This document shows, piece after piece, positions 8,323-17,027 of a stretch of DNA of 25,000 nt. The stretch comes from Symbiodinium natans (lineage: Eukaryota; Sar; Dinophyceae; Suessiales; Symbiodiniaceae): contig CAJNDS010002434.1 in NCBI GenBank assembly GCA_905221605.1, positions 257,501 through 282,500 on the forward strand, written 5' to 3'. Positions within the stretch are counted from its first letter, which is position 1. Each line of letters opens with the position of its first letter. The position numbers and the translations under genes are program-made. The notes under the pieces are model-generated. The model was given only the letters and a program-made list of their open reading frames with translations, was not told the DNA's origin and made no database searches.

Positions 8323-10101
8323 ATGCTTTTCGCATGGCGGGCCCCAGTACAGCAAGTGCTTCGGGTGCTTCGAGCCTCGCCGGCTCAGTGTGGCAGCTGT
8401 CGGTGGACCAGTGCTTTGATCCGGCGGCGGCGGCGGGCCTTCCACCGTGCCTTGGAGGACCCCCACGTCAACCCAGCCAGGCTCCAGAAGCTGCGTGAGA
8501 GATCCGCCAGGCCATCGCGCGGCATGCTTCGGTACTTGGCCGAGAACAAAATTGGCCGAGTGCAGACGCAGGAGGATCGAAAGAAGCTTTGGTATGAGCA
8601 CAGGTATGTTCGCTATGCTCCCAGCTTCATCGGCCAGATTAAGCCGAAAATGCGGCTTTGGACTGCGGCGCTTGAGGAGTCGCAGCTGCCGCTTGCGCGC
8701 CTACCAGAGATCGCGGTGTGCGGACGGTCGAACAGCGGCAAGTCCACGCTCCTGAACTACCTCTGCGGCCAGGAGAGCGCCAACGTGCGCAGGTTTCCGG
8801 GCAGCACGACGGAGCTGGTCTTCTGGAAGGTGGGTCGCCCTGCGCAGCTCTGCTTGGTGGACTTGCCAGGCTACGGATATGCGGAGGCATCGGAGGAGAA
8901 GAGGCTCCAGTGGACGGAGTTCATGCTTTGGTACGTCCGAGCACGCAAGAACTTGAAGCGCCTGCTTCTGCTGGTTGACGCCCGCCAGGGACTGAAGCCC
9001 TCCGACCGTGAGATGATTGCATACTTGGAAAGACACAGTGTCCCATGGCAGATCATTGTCACTAAGTGTGACAAAGTGCCGAGCAAGGACATCGCCAGGC
9101 GGCTTACAGTTTTGAAGGAAGATCTCAGACAGTACAGGAAGATGGCTGGCGACCCCCTTCCAGTTAGCGCCTTGAAACGGCGGGGTATGGACATGCTCCG
9201 CGACATCCTCAACCAAATGAAGGTGGCAAAGGAGATGGTGAAGGAGGGCATCCGACTCAAGGTCTACGATCTTTTAGAGCAGAGGAGGATACGGAACCGG
9301 GAGCGGCGGCGCCGGAAGAGCGAGAAGAAGGAGGCGGCTACAGCATCTGAAGAGGGTGCCGCTGGGTCGCAGGTCAAAGCTGATGTCCAGGCCGAAGATG
9401 CTGTGCCCGGGACAGAGGATGCACCCGACATGGATCTCCACCAGCTGTTGGGAAACTGGACTTCGCAAGCACCTGCACGGCAAGATCAGGAAGGGTCACG
9501 CATCCAGCATAGCCCAGTCGTTTCCAAAGCCTTCTTTTCTGTAGATGATCGAGACACGAGGCGGGTAGATTCGTTCATGTCATCCTTGTTCCCAGATCTC
9601 AGTGAACTGCGTGCCATGTCAGCCAGTCCTCATACTGTCCACTACCCACCCGTATCGGCTGGCGGAGAAGGTGGTGACATCACCCCCACCATGTGTGCAG
9701 TCGACAACCTTGCTGCAGAAGCTTCCCAGGCTGAAGAGGACCCTCTAGCATTCAGCGACGAGGCAAGTGACGATGAAAGTGATGAAGGTGAGGAGTTGGA
9801 CGTCAAGCCAGAGGTGCGCCGTTTCGACTTCCACCACTCCGGGGAGACGTCAAGAAGTGGTAAAGGTCCATCCCTGTTCCCGGGACTGCGGGCCGAGAAG
9901 CGAGACTCCGAAGAGGTTGGCTTGCTCAGAGGCCAGCAAGGCCAGCAAGGCCGCCCACGGGGAGACAAGATGTACACGGAAGACGACTTCGCCTCGCCAC
10001 AGGACTACGCGGCAGGCTTCCGGCGCTGGGCGCCTGCCGCACCCGCAGGCCTCGGGCTCTTGCACTTTGCTTTCGGTTCCCTGTTGTCTGCAATGACATA
10101 A
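8323..10101 (+). CDS. engB: EngB/YsxC-family ribosome-biogenesis GTPase with long acidic tail
   Basis: An uninterrupted 592-codon frame from ATG 8323. Residues 1-40 are Arg-rich and hydrophobic with almost no acidic residues, as in mitochondrial or plastid targeting peptides. The GTPase domain spans about 105-310: G1 GRSNSGKST (134-142), a PGSTT segment for G2, G3 DLPGYGYAEA (from 180), G4 TKCDK (247-251), G5 SALKRRG (from 282). The GxSNSGKS and DLPGYGYA forms are diagnostic for EngB (GTPBP8 in animals), which helps large-subunit assembly in bacteria and organelles. Bacterial EngB is about 200 residues; here a charged tail follows, first basic (RERRRRKSEKKEA), then acidic (DEASDDESDEGEE). The frame after about residue 575 is probably intron (see 10049-10723). 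Inferred role: organellar ribosome assembly. Family certain, location inferred. Confidence 0.92.
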   Translation: MLFAWRAPVQQVLRVLRASPAQCGSCRWTSALIRRRRRAFHRALEDPHVNPARLQKLRERSARPSRGMLRYLAENKIGRVQTQEDRKKLWYEHRYVRYAPSFIGQIKPKMRLWTAALEESQLPLARLPEIAVCGRSNSGKSTLLNYLCGQESANVRRFPGSTTELVFWKVGRPAQLCLVDLPGYGYAEASEEKRLQWTEFMLWYVRARKNLKRLLLLVDARQGLKPSDREMIAYLERHSVPWQIIVTKCDKVPSKDIARRLTVLKEDLRQYRKMAGDPLPVSALKRRGMDMLRDILNQMKVAKEMVKEGIRLKVYDLLEQRRIRNRERRRRKSEKKEAATASEEGAAGSQVKADVQAEDAVPGTEDAPDMDLHQLLGNWTSQAPARQDQEGSRIQHSPVVSKAFFSVDDRDTRRVDSFMSSLFPDLSELRAMSASPHTVHYPPVSAGGEGGDITPTMCAVDNLAAEASQAEEDPLAFSDEASDDESDEGEELDVKPEVRRFDFHHSGETSRSGKGPSLFPGLRAEKRDSEEVGLLRGQQGQQGRPRGDKMYTEDDFASPQDYAAGFRRWAPAAPAGLGLLHFAFGSLLSAMT

Positions 10102-10723
10102 TGGCAAATAGTAAATAGTACTTTTCTTGAGCCGCGTTCTCAACTCGACTCTGATCATTCAGAAGTGAAGTGCCAAACAAACTTGGTCGTCGCCACTGGA
10201 TCTGGGTTCGTGTGTGGAGCAAGGTAGTCGCGAGGGCTTCAAGAGGCCTTTGCTTGTCTAGGCATCCATGCGCCTCCCCATCCCTTTTAAAGATGGCTTT
10301 CTTCTGGTGATTGCTTACCGTTCCACGAGCTAGGGGACTAGTCTGGTTGTCCGGGATGTGCTGAGAGGGCCCAGAGTGAGAGAGAGGAGAAAGCAGGACG
10401 AAGGGCAGTTTGAGAGCTCGGTGCATGAAGCCAAAAACCCGGCTTGCCATCAGAGATGCAACCCCGCAACAGTGTCCAGACAAAACTTTAGCCGTTTGCC
10501 TGTCGTCAGATACTGCGTGCTGCAGGATGCTAATCATATGCTAATTGTTGGGGGGAAGTGCCTAGAAGCTCTGGCGCCACAAGTGCTTCGTTGAGGTTTT
10601 TGCCCATGGTAGTCAGCAGCAGCAAACTGACGTCATAAATGCTGTATGACTTGGATGCCAAGAGACCCAAGAACACTGCAAGTGGACCTGTGTGTCGCAT
10701 GATGTTGATGTTGCCTGCTTCAG
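10049..10723 (+). other. Candidate GC-AG intron joining GTPase and downstream exon
   Basis: The donor context CCGCAG|GCCTCG and acceptor TGCTTCAG|GGACG keep frame: one base (g) of a codon before and two (gg) after give Gly, so the join reads ...APAG-TPGKFMAE. Both sides match the AG|G(C) pattern of the other introns here. At 675 bases it is longer than the other introns in the window (54-110), so a two-gene reading remains possible. Confidence 0.5.
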
Positions 10724-11337
10724 GGACGCCGGGCAAGTTCATGGCTGAAATCCGCCAGCGCTATGAACGTGAGTGGTCCATGGAGCTGGAGGACGTTAGC
10801 CACAGCGCAAGGGGAGCCCCAGACACCCAGTGGTCGGAGCGGGCTGAGACTCCGGAGGCGCGCCTTTCGAAGGACGCGAAGGACGGGCAGGACGCGAAGA
10901 TGCCCCTGATGCCCTTTGTGACGCAGAAGGGGTTGAAGCCGATCCCCAAAGGCCATGAGAAGAAGAAGATCTTGGGAAAGCCCCCTGCCCGAATCTTGAA
11001 AATGAAGCGCAGCACGGACGTCTTGAAGGCCTTGAACCTGAAAGCACGAGATCGGACCAGAAAGCGCAACACTGGTACAGGCTTGGAGTGGGAGGAAGCG
11101 AAGGACAAGTGGTTGACGTGGTACTCTCGTAACAAGTCCAAGAACTGGCACAGAGTTAGCGAGGCAGACTCGCCCATGAAAGAGGATGTGGAAGCCGAGT
11201 ACGAGACGTTTCAGGAAAGGCGGCGACAGCGTGCTGCAAATCTGCGACAGGCCCGGCACAAAGGTGGCCGTGCACGGGATGCAAATGCGCCACGTGACGA
11301 AGCAGCTCTGCCTGAGTGGGCTGGGCGAGATGAGTGA
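10639..11337 (+). CDS. Basic, charged protein segment; probable 3' exon of the GTPase gene (from 10724)
   Basis: The open frame runs from ATG 10639 to the stop at 11335-11337 (232 codons), but the first ~28 codons look intronic and the protein-like part begins at GTPGKFMAEIRQRYEREW. It is rich in Lys, Arg, Glu and Gln with little hydrophobic content: a KKKILGKPPARILKMKR stretch mid-way and QERRRQRAANLRQARHK near the end. I recognise no domain. If spliced to the EngB frame the protein would be about 779 residues, ending with this basic RNA-binding-like tail. If independent it is a separate small gene with ATG 10639. The same-strand position, open frame, phase fit and AG|G acceptor favour the exon reading. 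Confidence 0.55.
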   Translation: MLYDLDAKRPKNTASGPVCRMMLMLPASGTPGKFMAEIRQRYEREWSMELEDVSHSARGAPDTQWSERAETPEARLSKDAKDGQDAKMPLMPFVTQKGLKPIPKGHEKKKILGKPPARILKMKRSTDVLKALNLKARDRTRKRNTGTGLEWEEAKDKWLTWYSRNKSKNWHRVSEADSPMKEDVEAEYETFQERRRQRAANLRQARHKGGRARDANAPRDEAALPEWAGRDE

Positions 11338-12959
11338 CCGTCCTGGCAAGGACAGCTTGTTGCTTGCAAAAGTGGGCTTGACGTGCCAGAGCAGATCTGC
11401 AGTAGGTGCCGCAAGCTGCACATGGTTTTGTATAGTGATTCTGTGATGTTTCGGCTTAACCGACCAGGCGGGCTGGCTTCTTAGCATAGCCCACGCATTT
11501 CAGGCTTCCCGGTCCACACCTGATCCAGTCCTGCACTTGGACTGTTTCATCTTCCATGACATCAATACACATATGTATGTATGTAAGCATCTATGTGTAT
11601 TTCTCCTCTCTGAGCTTGGATGACGACACTCATGCAACTGGAAATGTGCTATAGCTTCAGGATCGCAGGCAATGATGTGCGACTTGGCCAACGTACCGGA
11701 TGTGAGTGCCAATCTTTGGCATGGGCTTGATGACAGCAAGGCCCGCCATGTGCAGAGAACTGTGCAACTATGAGCTGCAAGATTCTGTTGATCATGAGTT
11801 CTGCTGTTTCAGTGGTTGCAGAGGCTATAGCAGGCTATTTGGCTGAGCCAATGAAGGCATTGGCGTTATATGGCCTGGAGTCGCCCTTGAGAAGTCGCAG
11901 CCGACACTCCTTGGCTGAAGCCAGGTGCCGCTGCCGCAAGGCGAAGGGAAGAAGCAATCCGAATTTGGCCAGGTTCTTTTTTTATGACAACATATGACAA
12001 CATGCACGCGAGATCGAAATTTTGCTTGTATGACTTTTTGTATGGTATCCGTGCCAAGAACTTGACCCCACGGGTGCGTTTGCTTCTTGGCTGCTGCAAA
12101 GGCCAAGTCTTCATCCCCATGCCCAGCCCACGGCTTCTGGCAAAGCTCCCACTTTGCGGCCTTGCGTTCCGCGCATCCTGAATCCTGAGGCCCCAGTGCC
12201 CAGATACCGGCAGAGTACTGCGTTTCCAGGCCTGAGCTTTCACCAACCCGAGAGACCTCTCACCGACACCGACACCTCAGCTGCTGTGAGGATCCCATTG
12301 ACGAGGCAAGGTATTCGGATCTCTTCGATGCAGCGCCTGAATCACCAGGATCTGCGGCTTGGTTGCATGATGTGACATGGTCCATTGGCACGGCTCAACC
12401 CATGCGAGGCTGCAAAGGGTCAGCTCTGCCCGAGGTCGTTACCCGTGGAGGCAGCAGGGTCTACTTCCCTCCAGGCAGGGAGGGTTGTCAGTGGTCTGTG
12501 TCTGTACTGCTTCAGCGTGGCTGTGCTTGCCCCAGCATGTGCGAGTTAACCGCGTGAGACAGGTTGTTTTTTGAGGGTTGGAAGAGGTAGCTGTGTGACA
12601 TCAATGTGATCGCTGCTAGCGACAGGCAAAATAGCATTCCGGCAGATCAGTGCCTAGGTCCTGAAAGGGGCAGTTGTTTCTTGCCTGAATGCTTGTCTAT
12701 TCCTAGGCCATTGCTTGTTGTTCATGGTGCGTAGGAGTGGTGCGGGCAGGAGCGGGGCGGGCACAGTGACCAACATGTGTCTGACTGTCAGGAACATGTC
12801 AGGACGAAATCCGACATTCAAGCGCGATCGGTATGCCAAGTGCGCCCTTCGCATAAGATTCATTGTCGACCCGCTCGAATAGAGGGTGCCGGCAAAGGGG
12901 GCGCGTTAAAGTCTGGACCGGCTTGCGCGCCTTGACAGTCTTTGAGGGTCAAGGACGCT
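11338..12959. other. Intergenic, no supported gene
   Basis: About 1.6 kb with only short, unconvincing frames on both strands and a small imperfect TATG/TGTA stretch near 11565-11600. One frame near 12370 reads VTWSIGTAQ..RGCK, faintly like the lead-in to the CCCH motif found further right, but no finger follows. Confidence 0.5.
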
Positions 12960-13080
12960 AAGAGGGGCAGGGCACTCAAGGCGGTCAAGAGCGTCAAGAA
13001 GGTCGAAACGATCAAGAAGATCAAGAGGGTCAAGAGGCTCAAGAGGCTCAAGAGGGTCAAGAGGGTCAAGATGCCTTGGA
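12960..13080. repeat. 9-bp tandem repeat, GGGTCAAGA-type
   Basis: About a dozen variants of a 9-base unit (aagagggtc / aagaggctc), cleanest at 13010-13070. The unit length is a multiple of three, so it reads as VKRLKRLKRVKR, which is a repeat artefact rather than a gene. Confidence 0.9.
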
Positions 13081-13337
13081 CTCAAGAGAGCCAAGAAAAT
13101 TGCACGACCGAAAGGACTGACCCGATATGGAAACTTTGCTTGCCTTCTCTTGGCTGAAAGGCAGGGCCTTTTTTAGTCTTAAAGGCCGGGCCTTTTCATT
13201 TCAAAACGTTGGCCTTTTCATTTTGGAGGCCGGCCTCTTCCATCCCAACAGGCTTGAAAACAATAATTCCCTAAAGCATCATGTGAACAGTTGATCGAGA
13301 CCAAAGGGGTGGTCCATTTTCCTAGAATGGAGCAGGA

Positions 13338-13531
13338 TTTTGGGACCCTCTTTAACGTCCTACCCCTCGGGCCCGGGCTGTGGATTTGGATTGGTCGGCT
13401 TAATGGCCAATTGGGGGGGTCCTTAATCTTCAGGAACTCTGGCTCAAGGCCTCTCGGCTCTAGACCCCGGGCCCGAACGATGGGCACTCTTTTGGGGATC
13501 CTCTTTACCGTCCTGACCCCCAGGCCCACTG
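13338..13531. repeat. Diverged ~43-bp direct repeat, 150 bp apart
   Basis: The sequence from 13338 (TTTTGGGACCCTCTTTAACG...) recurs from 13489 (TTTTGGGGATCCTCTTTACC...) with roughly 80 percent identity over about 43 bases, both ending near a GGCCC. The region lacks a credible gene. Confidence 0.8.
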
Positions 13532-13564
13532 GATTCGAAAAATCAGATGGATGCCTTCTGAAAT

Positions 13565-13812
13565 TCATATAAGCTCGTCCCTCTAAATCATATGGACCCC
13601 TATTCACATACACTCACCTCTTGTAAAACCATATGCATCCCTTGCAAAACTCATATAAGCTCATCCCTTTATAACCGTATGGATTCCCTTTAGTCTCACA
13701 CAATAAGCCCAGCCCTTTTGCAATCATATGGACCCCTTTTAAATTCATACAAACTCATCCCTCCTAAAACCAACTTCATATAAGCTCCTCCCTATTCAAA
13801 TCATATAAAAAC
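13565..13812. repeat. ~40-47-bp AT-rich satellite, about six diverged copies
   Basis: Successive units follow a pattern TTCATATAAGCTC-TCCCT then AATCATATGGACCCCT. I count six, starting near 13565, 13602, 13642, 13690, 13739 and 13776, with point changes and small length changes. This explains the array of ATATAAG/CATATGG words; no promoter function is implied. Confidence 0.85.
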
Positions 13813-14050
13813 CCGTGGACCGTTTGAAGAGGGACAAAAACAGCTTCGACTGTTCGGGGGGTGGGCGGCAGGCGCACTAAAGTGGGTGCAACATGAAGCC
13901 ATAAGCTTTGCATGTCCCGACGGCCAGAGCCTTGACGTTTGGCTGCAGGTTTGGACCCTCCTGTCAATCACCCAGACTTGCGCGTGCCATTCAAATTCCC
14001 AAGCATGCCTTCCCATAGGGGGCCATTCGGAGTCTGAGGTGAACACCCCG

Positions 14051-14399
14051 AGTCATGGGTCCACCCTCCATGCCGAGGGAAACTGCGGCCTCCAAGCATT
14101 TAGACGTTCTGGTTTGACATGTCATCATGTTGGCCTAAAATGGAGTGGACCACTGCAGTCACTGCAAGCCGTCTGCGAAGCCTGGAGTCGGGTCCAGGCA
14201 AACCCTGCGCTTGGTTCTGGAAACCGGGCTCTTGCCAGAATGGAGTCTCCGTTGCAAGAGTGTTTTTGTTTGTATGTGCTTGTGTCGCAATTCCGACTCT
14301 TTCTGGGGGTTGCGGCGGCCAGGCAAGGACTGCATGCACTGCCACCTGTGCCCCAAAGATGAGCTAAAGATGAGGAAGAAAGCCAAGCAACCTGCCTAA
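14051..14399 (+). CDS. CCCH zinc-finger protein A, 3' end (three exon pieces)
   Basis: Coding pieces 14051-14087, 14198-14242 and 14323-14399 join in phase. They read ...GSTLHAEGNC, then GKPCAWFWKPGSCQN, then GKDCMHCHLCP and a Lys-rich tail KMRKKAKQPA to the TAA at 14397. The cysteines follow C-X8-C-X5-C-X3-H, a CCCH finger (C at 14206, 14233, 14331; H at 14343). Such fingers usually bind RNA. The CAWFWKP signature and the basic tail also occur in gene B at 16739. The two inferred introns are GC-AG (110 nt) and GA-AG (80 nt). Without splicing, the finger is broken between its second and third cysteines, which is the main evidence for the second intron. The first intron is less sure, as the frame is open back to 14119. 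The 5' part of the gene is not recognised; the frame is open upstream to 13886. Confidence 0.7.
14088..14197 (+). other. Inferred GC-AG intron, 110 nt (zinc-finger gene A)
   Basis: Donor AACTGCG|GCCTCC, acceptor GTCCAG|GCAAAC. Removing it links GSTLHAEGNC to KPCAWFW, as in the contiguous GNCRPCAWFW of gene B. Confidence 0.55.
14243..14322 (+). other. Inferred GA-AG intron, 80 nt (zinc-finger gene A)
   Basis: Donor CAGAATG|GAGTCT, acceptor GGCCAG|GCAAGG. Removing it restores C-X5-C spacing and the CHLCP motif. A GT donor two bases later with the only in-frame AG would give C-X4-C instead. Confidence 0.7.
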
Positions 14400-14448
14400 A
14401 CATTCATTGTCGCGACTTGCCGTGTGGAGGTCCATCTGGTCATTGGGG

Positions 14449-14590
14449 AGGGAGAGAGTCAGAGAGAGAGAGAGAGGGAGGGAGAGAGAGCGCGAGGGAG
14501 CGAGGGAGCGAGCGAGGGAGGGAGCGAGAGAGCGAGGGAGCGAGCGATGGAGCGAGCGAGGGAGGGAGGGAGGGAAGGAGGGGAGGTAAG
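14449..14590. repeat. GA/GAGC/GGGA purine-rich microsatellite
   Basis: About 140 bases of AG, GAGC and GGGA words on the + strand, nearly all purine. Arg/Glu/Gly frames on + and Ser/Leu/Pro frames on - are artefacts of it. Confidence 0.95.
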
Positions 14591-15448
14591 GGAGAGTTGC
14601 AGCTCCTTCCTTGCTAAGATGCTGTTTAGGTTGAGCACGGGGAGAGATGTAGCGATGCCTAGCATGAACACGGCGCTGTGGTATGACGTCCTTCTTCTCT
14701 GTGTACCAAACGTTACAACTCCTTGACTCCTTGAGTGCCAAAACCTGGGAAAGGCGACAATCTTGATTCAGGGAGGGCAAGAAGAATCGGGACGGTAATC
14801 TTTGCATTCCACCGAGCTCATATGCATGTTTTGCCGATCCAAATCCAGGACATTTCACGGCTTTGTATCTCTACAGGGGCTTTTCATGATGTTGCTTCGT
14901 GTCGCTCGTTCTGACATAATAACAACTACCTACCAAAATCACGTGCAGCTATCGGGGAAAGGATCGACAGTTTCACATCTACGGATGCCCGAGTCACTGG
15001 AGCAGCAGCCAAAGCGTGTGGGGTGAGTGCAACCCGGATGAGTGATGGAAGTTTTCGGGATGGCGGTCGGCTTGGGGGGAGCACTGCGCTCTGTGAGCAT
15101 GCGTGCACTTCGTCTTTCTCACTTGGGTGGACCTTGCACACGGGCGAGCGCTGCGCGCAGGGGGAGGGTTTCGGCATCCAGTAGCAGAAGAAGAGGAGAG
15201 TTGGGGGTGGGCGTCTTTCGAGCAGGTTCAGTGATGTTGCCGGTTGCGTGGGTGTCTGGATGTCAGTCCCACAGGTGGCTGTAGCGAGCTCAGCGACCTG
15301 GCATCGCGCAGGGGGTTCCAGTTGTAAGGTCACAGGGAGCGCAGCCAGTAGTGTTATTTGATGGAGGCTGGGAACTGTCTGGCCCAACCATCAGAAGAAC
15401 AGGGGGAGGGACAATCACTGGCGCTCCTAGGGGCGGGAGCTACGAGTG

Positions 15449-15632
15449 GAAGGACGGAAGGACGGAAGGACGGAAGGACGGAAGGACGGAAGGACGGAAG
15501 GACGGAAGGACGGAAGGACGGAAGGACGAAAGGACGGAAGGACGGAGGGAAGGAAGGACGGAAGGACGGCAGGACGGCAGGACGGCAAGGCGGCAGGAAG
15601 GGAGGGAGGGAGGGAGGAAGGAAGGAAGGGAG
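15449..15632. repeat. (GGACGGAA)n 8-bp minisatellite
   Basis: A clean array of the 8-base unit to about 15540, then variants (GGACGGCA, GGGAGGGA, GGAAGGAA). Reads as TEGRKDGR on + and PSVLPSFR on -, both artefacts. Confidence 0.96.
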
Positions 15633-16244
15633 ACAGAACTTACTCGCAAACAGGGTTCATGAGAAGTCGAGTGCAGTGGGTCGGTCACACCACTAGCCAG
15701 AGGTTGGGAAACGCGGCAACTGCAGGGGGGGGGACCAGGATTGAGGTGCTGGGGTCGGGTCGATCGAAACCATTGCGCATGCATGTCGCACTGGACCTTC
15801 GGAACCAGGAGGGGGAGGGTGCCGGCCCCTTCCGTAATGAGTAGAAGAATACGACTTAAAAAGAAGAAGAGGGAGGGGGAGGGGGAGAGGGAGAGCATGG
15901 GACCGTTTCAGCTTCCAGGAGAAGCTTTGGCGTGCACGCTGCACGTGCTCAGGTCGGCCTTCATGCGATTGGGCGTGGGCCTTTGCTCCCCTCTCACCTC
16001 TCAAAGAATCCGGAGTCCTGCCTCCAGATAGCTGGAGATAGTTGGAGAGGCTTTGTGCCTCTCTGCACAAAAGCCCGCGTGCACGGCAGGTCTGACAACA
16101 CCGAAGCCAGATGCCGAAGAAACGGCAGCTGTTCAGCTGGCTTTGAGTGCGCCACCGGTCACATTCAATTTTGGAGCAAGACTCGCAATCAGCCTGACGC
16201 AGTTCAGGCAGTTTTTGCATGTCGCCGAAGGCAAAGGAAAAGGC

Positions 16245-16259
16245 GGGGGGGGGGGGGGG
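16245..16259 (+). repeat. G homopolymer, 15 bases
   Basis: An uninterrupted G run on the + strand, also a possible assembly or sequencing slip point. Confidence 0.9.
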
Positions 16260-16738
16260 CTGGGCATTGAGAACAGCTGTTTGGCTTCTGAACGGGTGTG
16301 CATATTGGCAAGGGAGGGCATGTGGTGCTGTGTGCTTTCATCTCAACACAGGGCGACTTCTGCGAAACGTCCGAGCAAGGCGGACGAAGCTTGAAGCAGC
16401 ACTACTTGGCCTCTGCTGAAACCGAGACCGCAATCCTGTCAGGATCGACGGTTGCAACAGCGTCTGAGCGCGAATATTCGGATGCATCTGCAAGCCCGAG
16501 ACAACCCCTAGCAGGTCGGCTGTGCAAAGTGGCCGTGCCGAGAGCGCTGTTAGGGATTTGCAATGATTTGCAGCAGATGTTTGATTTGCAGGTGAAGCAC
16601 TGACCGAGGCAGGAGAGCACAGCTCGCCGGGGGGCAGCTCGTGCAGTTCGCGCAGTTCGTCTGCGTTTTCTGATCATTTTCTATTTGCCCCTCTCTGCCC
16701 CATCTGCCCAGATGCCAGTGACGAAGCTGGCCAGTCAG

Positions 16739-17027
16739 GGAAGCAACTTCCACGGCAACGGTCGATGCCTCAGAGCAAACTGAGTCAACCTCTGTCAGTG
16801 AAGTTCCCTTATCGGCCAATAGTTCAGTGGCACTTCGTGCAGGTAACTGCCGCCCGTGCGCCTGGTTCTGGAAGCCAACAGGTTGCCTTAACGGGGAGGA
16901 GTGTCGGCACTGCCACATGTGCCCACCTGGCGAGGTGGGGGTGTGAGATGTGTGCGTATGAGTGAGTGTTCTGCCATGACGGGTTCAGGTGAAGAACCGG
17001 AAGAAGAACAAGCTTGTGCGCTTGTGA
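16739..17027 (+). CDS. CCCH zinc-finger protein B, 3' end (two exon pieces)
   Basis: The piece 16739-16934 reads an acidic/Ser-Thr lead (REATSTATVDASEQTESTS from 16737) into GNCRPCAWFWKPTGCLN and EECRHCHMCPPGE. Its finger is C-X8-C-X5-C-X3-H (C at 16857, 16884, 16902; H at 16914). A 54-nt GT-AG intron (16935-16988) then leads to VKNRKKNKLVRL and TGA at 17025-17027, giving the same kind of Lys-rich ending as gene A (LKMRKKAK). An in-frame stop at 16719-16721 shows the exon starts after it, probably at an AG|G near 16738 or 16734. Upstream exons are not resolved. Likely an RNA-binding protein of the same family as A, and a tandem paralogue on the same strand. Confidence 0.72.
16935..16988 (+). 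other. Inferred GT-AG intron, 54 nt (zinc-finger gene B)
   Basis: Donor GGCGAG|GTGGGG, acceptor GTTCAG|GTGAAG. Without removal the frame stops four codons later; with removal it gains the basic tail seen in gene A. Confidence 0.75.

Larger units (their letters stand above)
14400..16738. other. Between zinc-finger genes; microsatellites and possible upstream exons
   Basis: Holds a GA-rich array (14449-14590), a GGACGGAA array (15449-15632), a GA tract near 15860-15895 and a G15 run (16245-16259). Long frames here are repeat artefacts. A frame at about 16098-16205 (TTPKPDAEETAAVQLALSAP...) and one at 16395-16500 (ASAETETAILSGSTVA...) look protein-like and could be upstream exons of gene B; I cannot place splice sites with confidence. 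Confidence 0.45.

Noticed and set aside
12363-12460. Third CCCH-type gene piece (WSIGTAQPMRGCK)
   Set aside because: Only a weak likeness to the lead-in of the finger; no CAWFWK segment follows in any frame.
12942-13157. VKRLKRLKR basic repeat protein (+) and LLTLLSLL hydrophobic protein (-)
   Set aside because: Products of the 9-bp tandem repeat.
13430-13450. Relic of the dinoflagellate spliced leader (TGGCTCAAG)
   Set aside because: Only 9 bases agree and the preceding part of the leader is absent; chance match likely.
14407-14726. Arg/Glu/Gly-rich frames on + and Pro/Ser/Leu frames on -
   Set aside because: Artefacts of the GA-rich microsatellite at 14449-14590.
15351-15898. TEGRKDGR-repeat protein on + and PSVLPSFR-repeat protein on -
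   Set aside because: Both come from the GGACGGAA array, whose period gives open frames on both strands.
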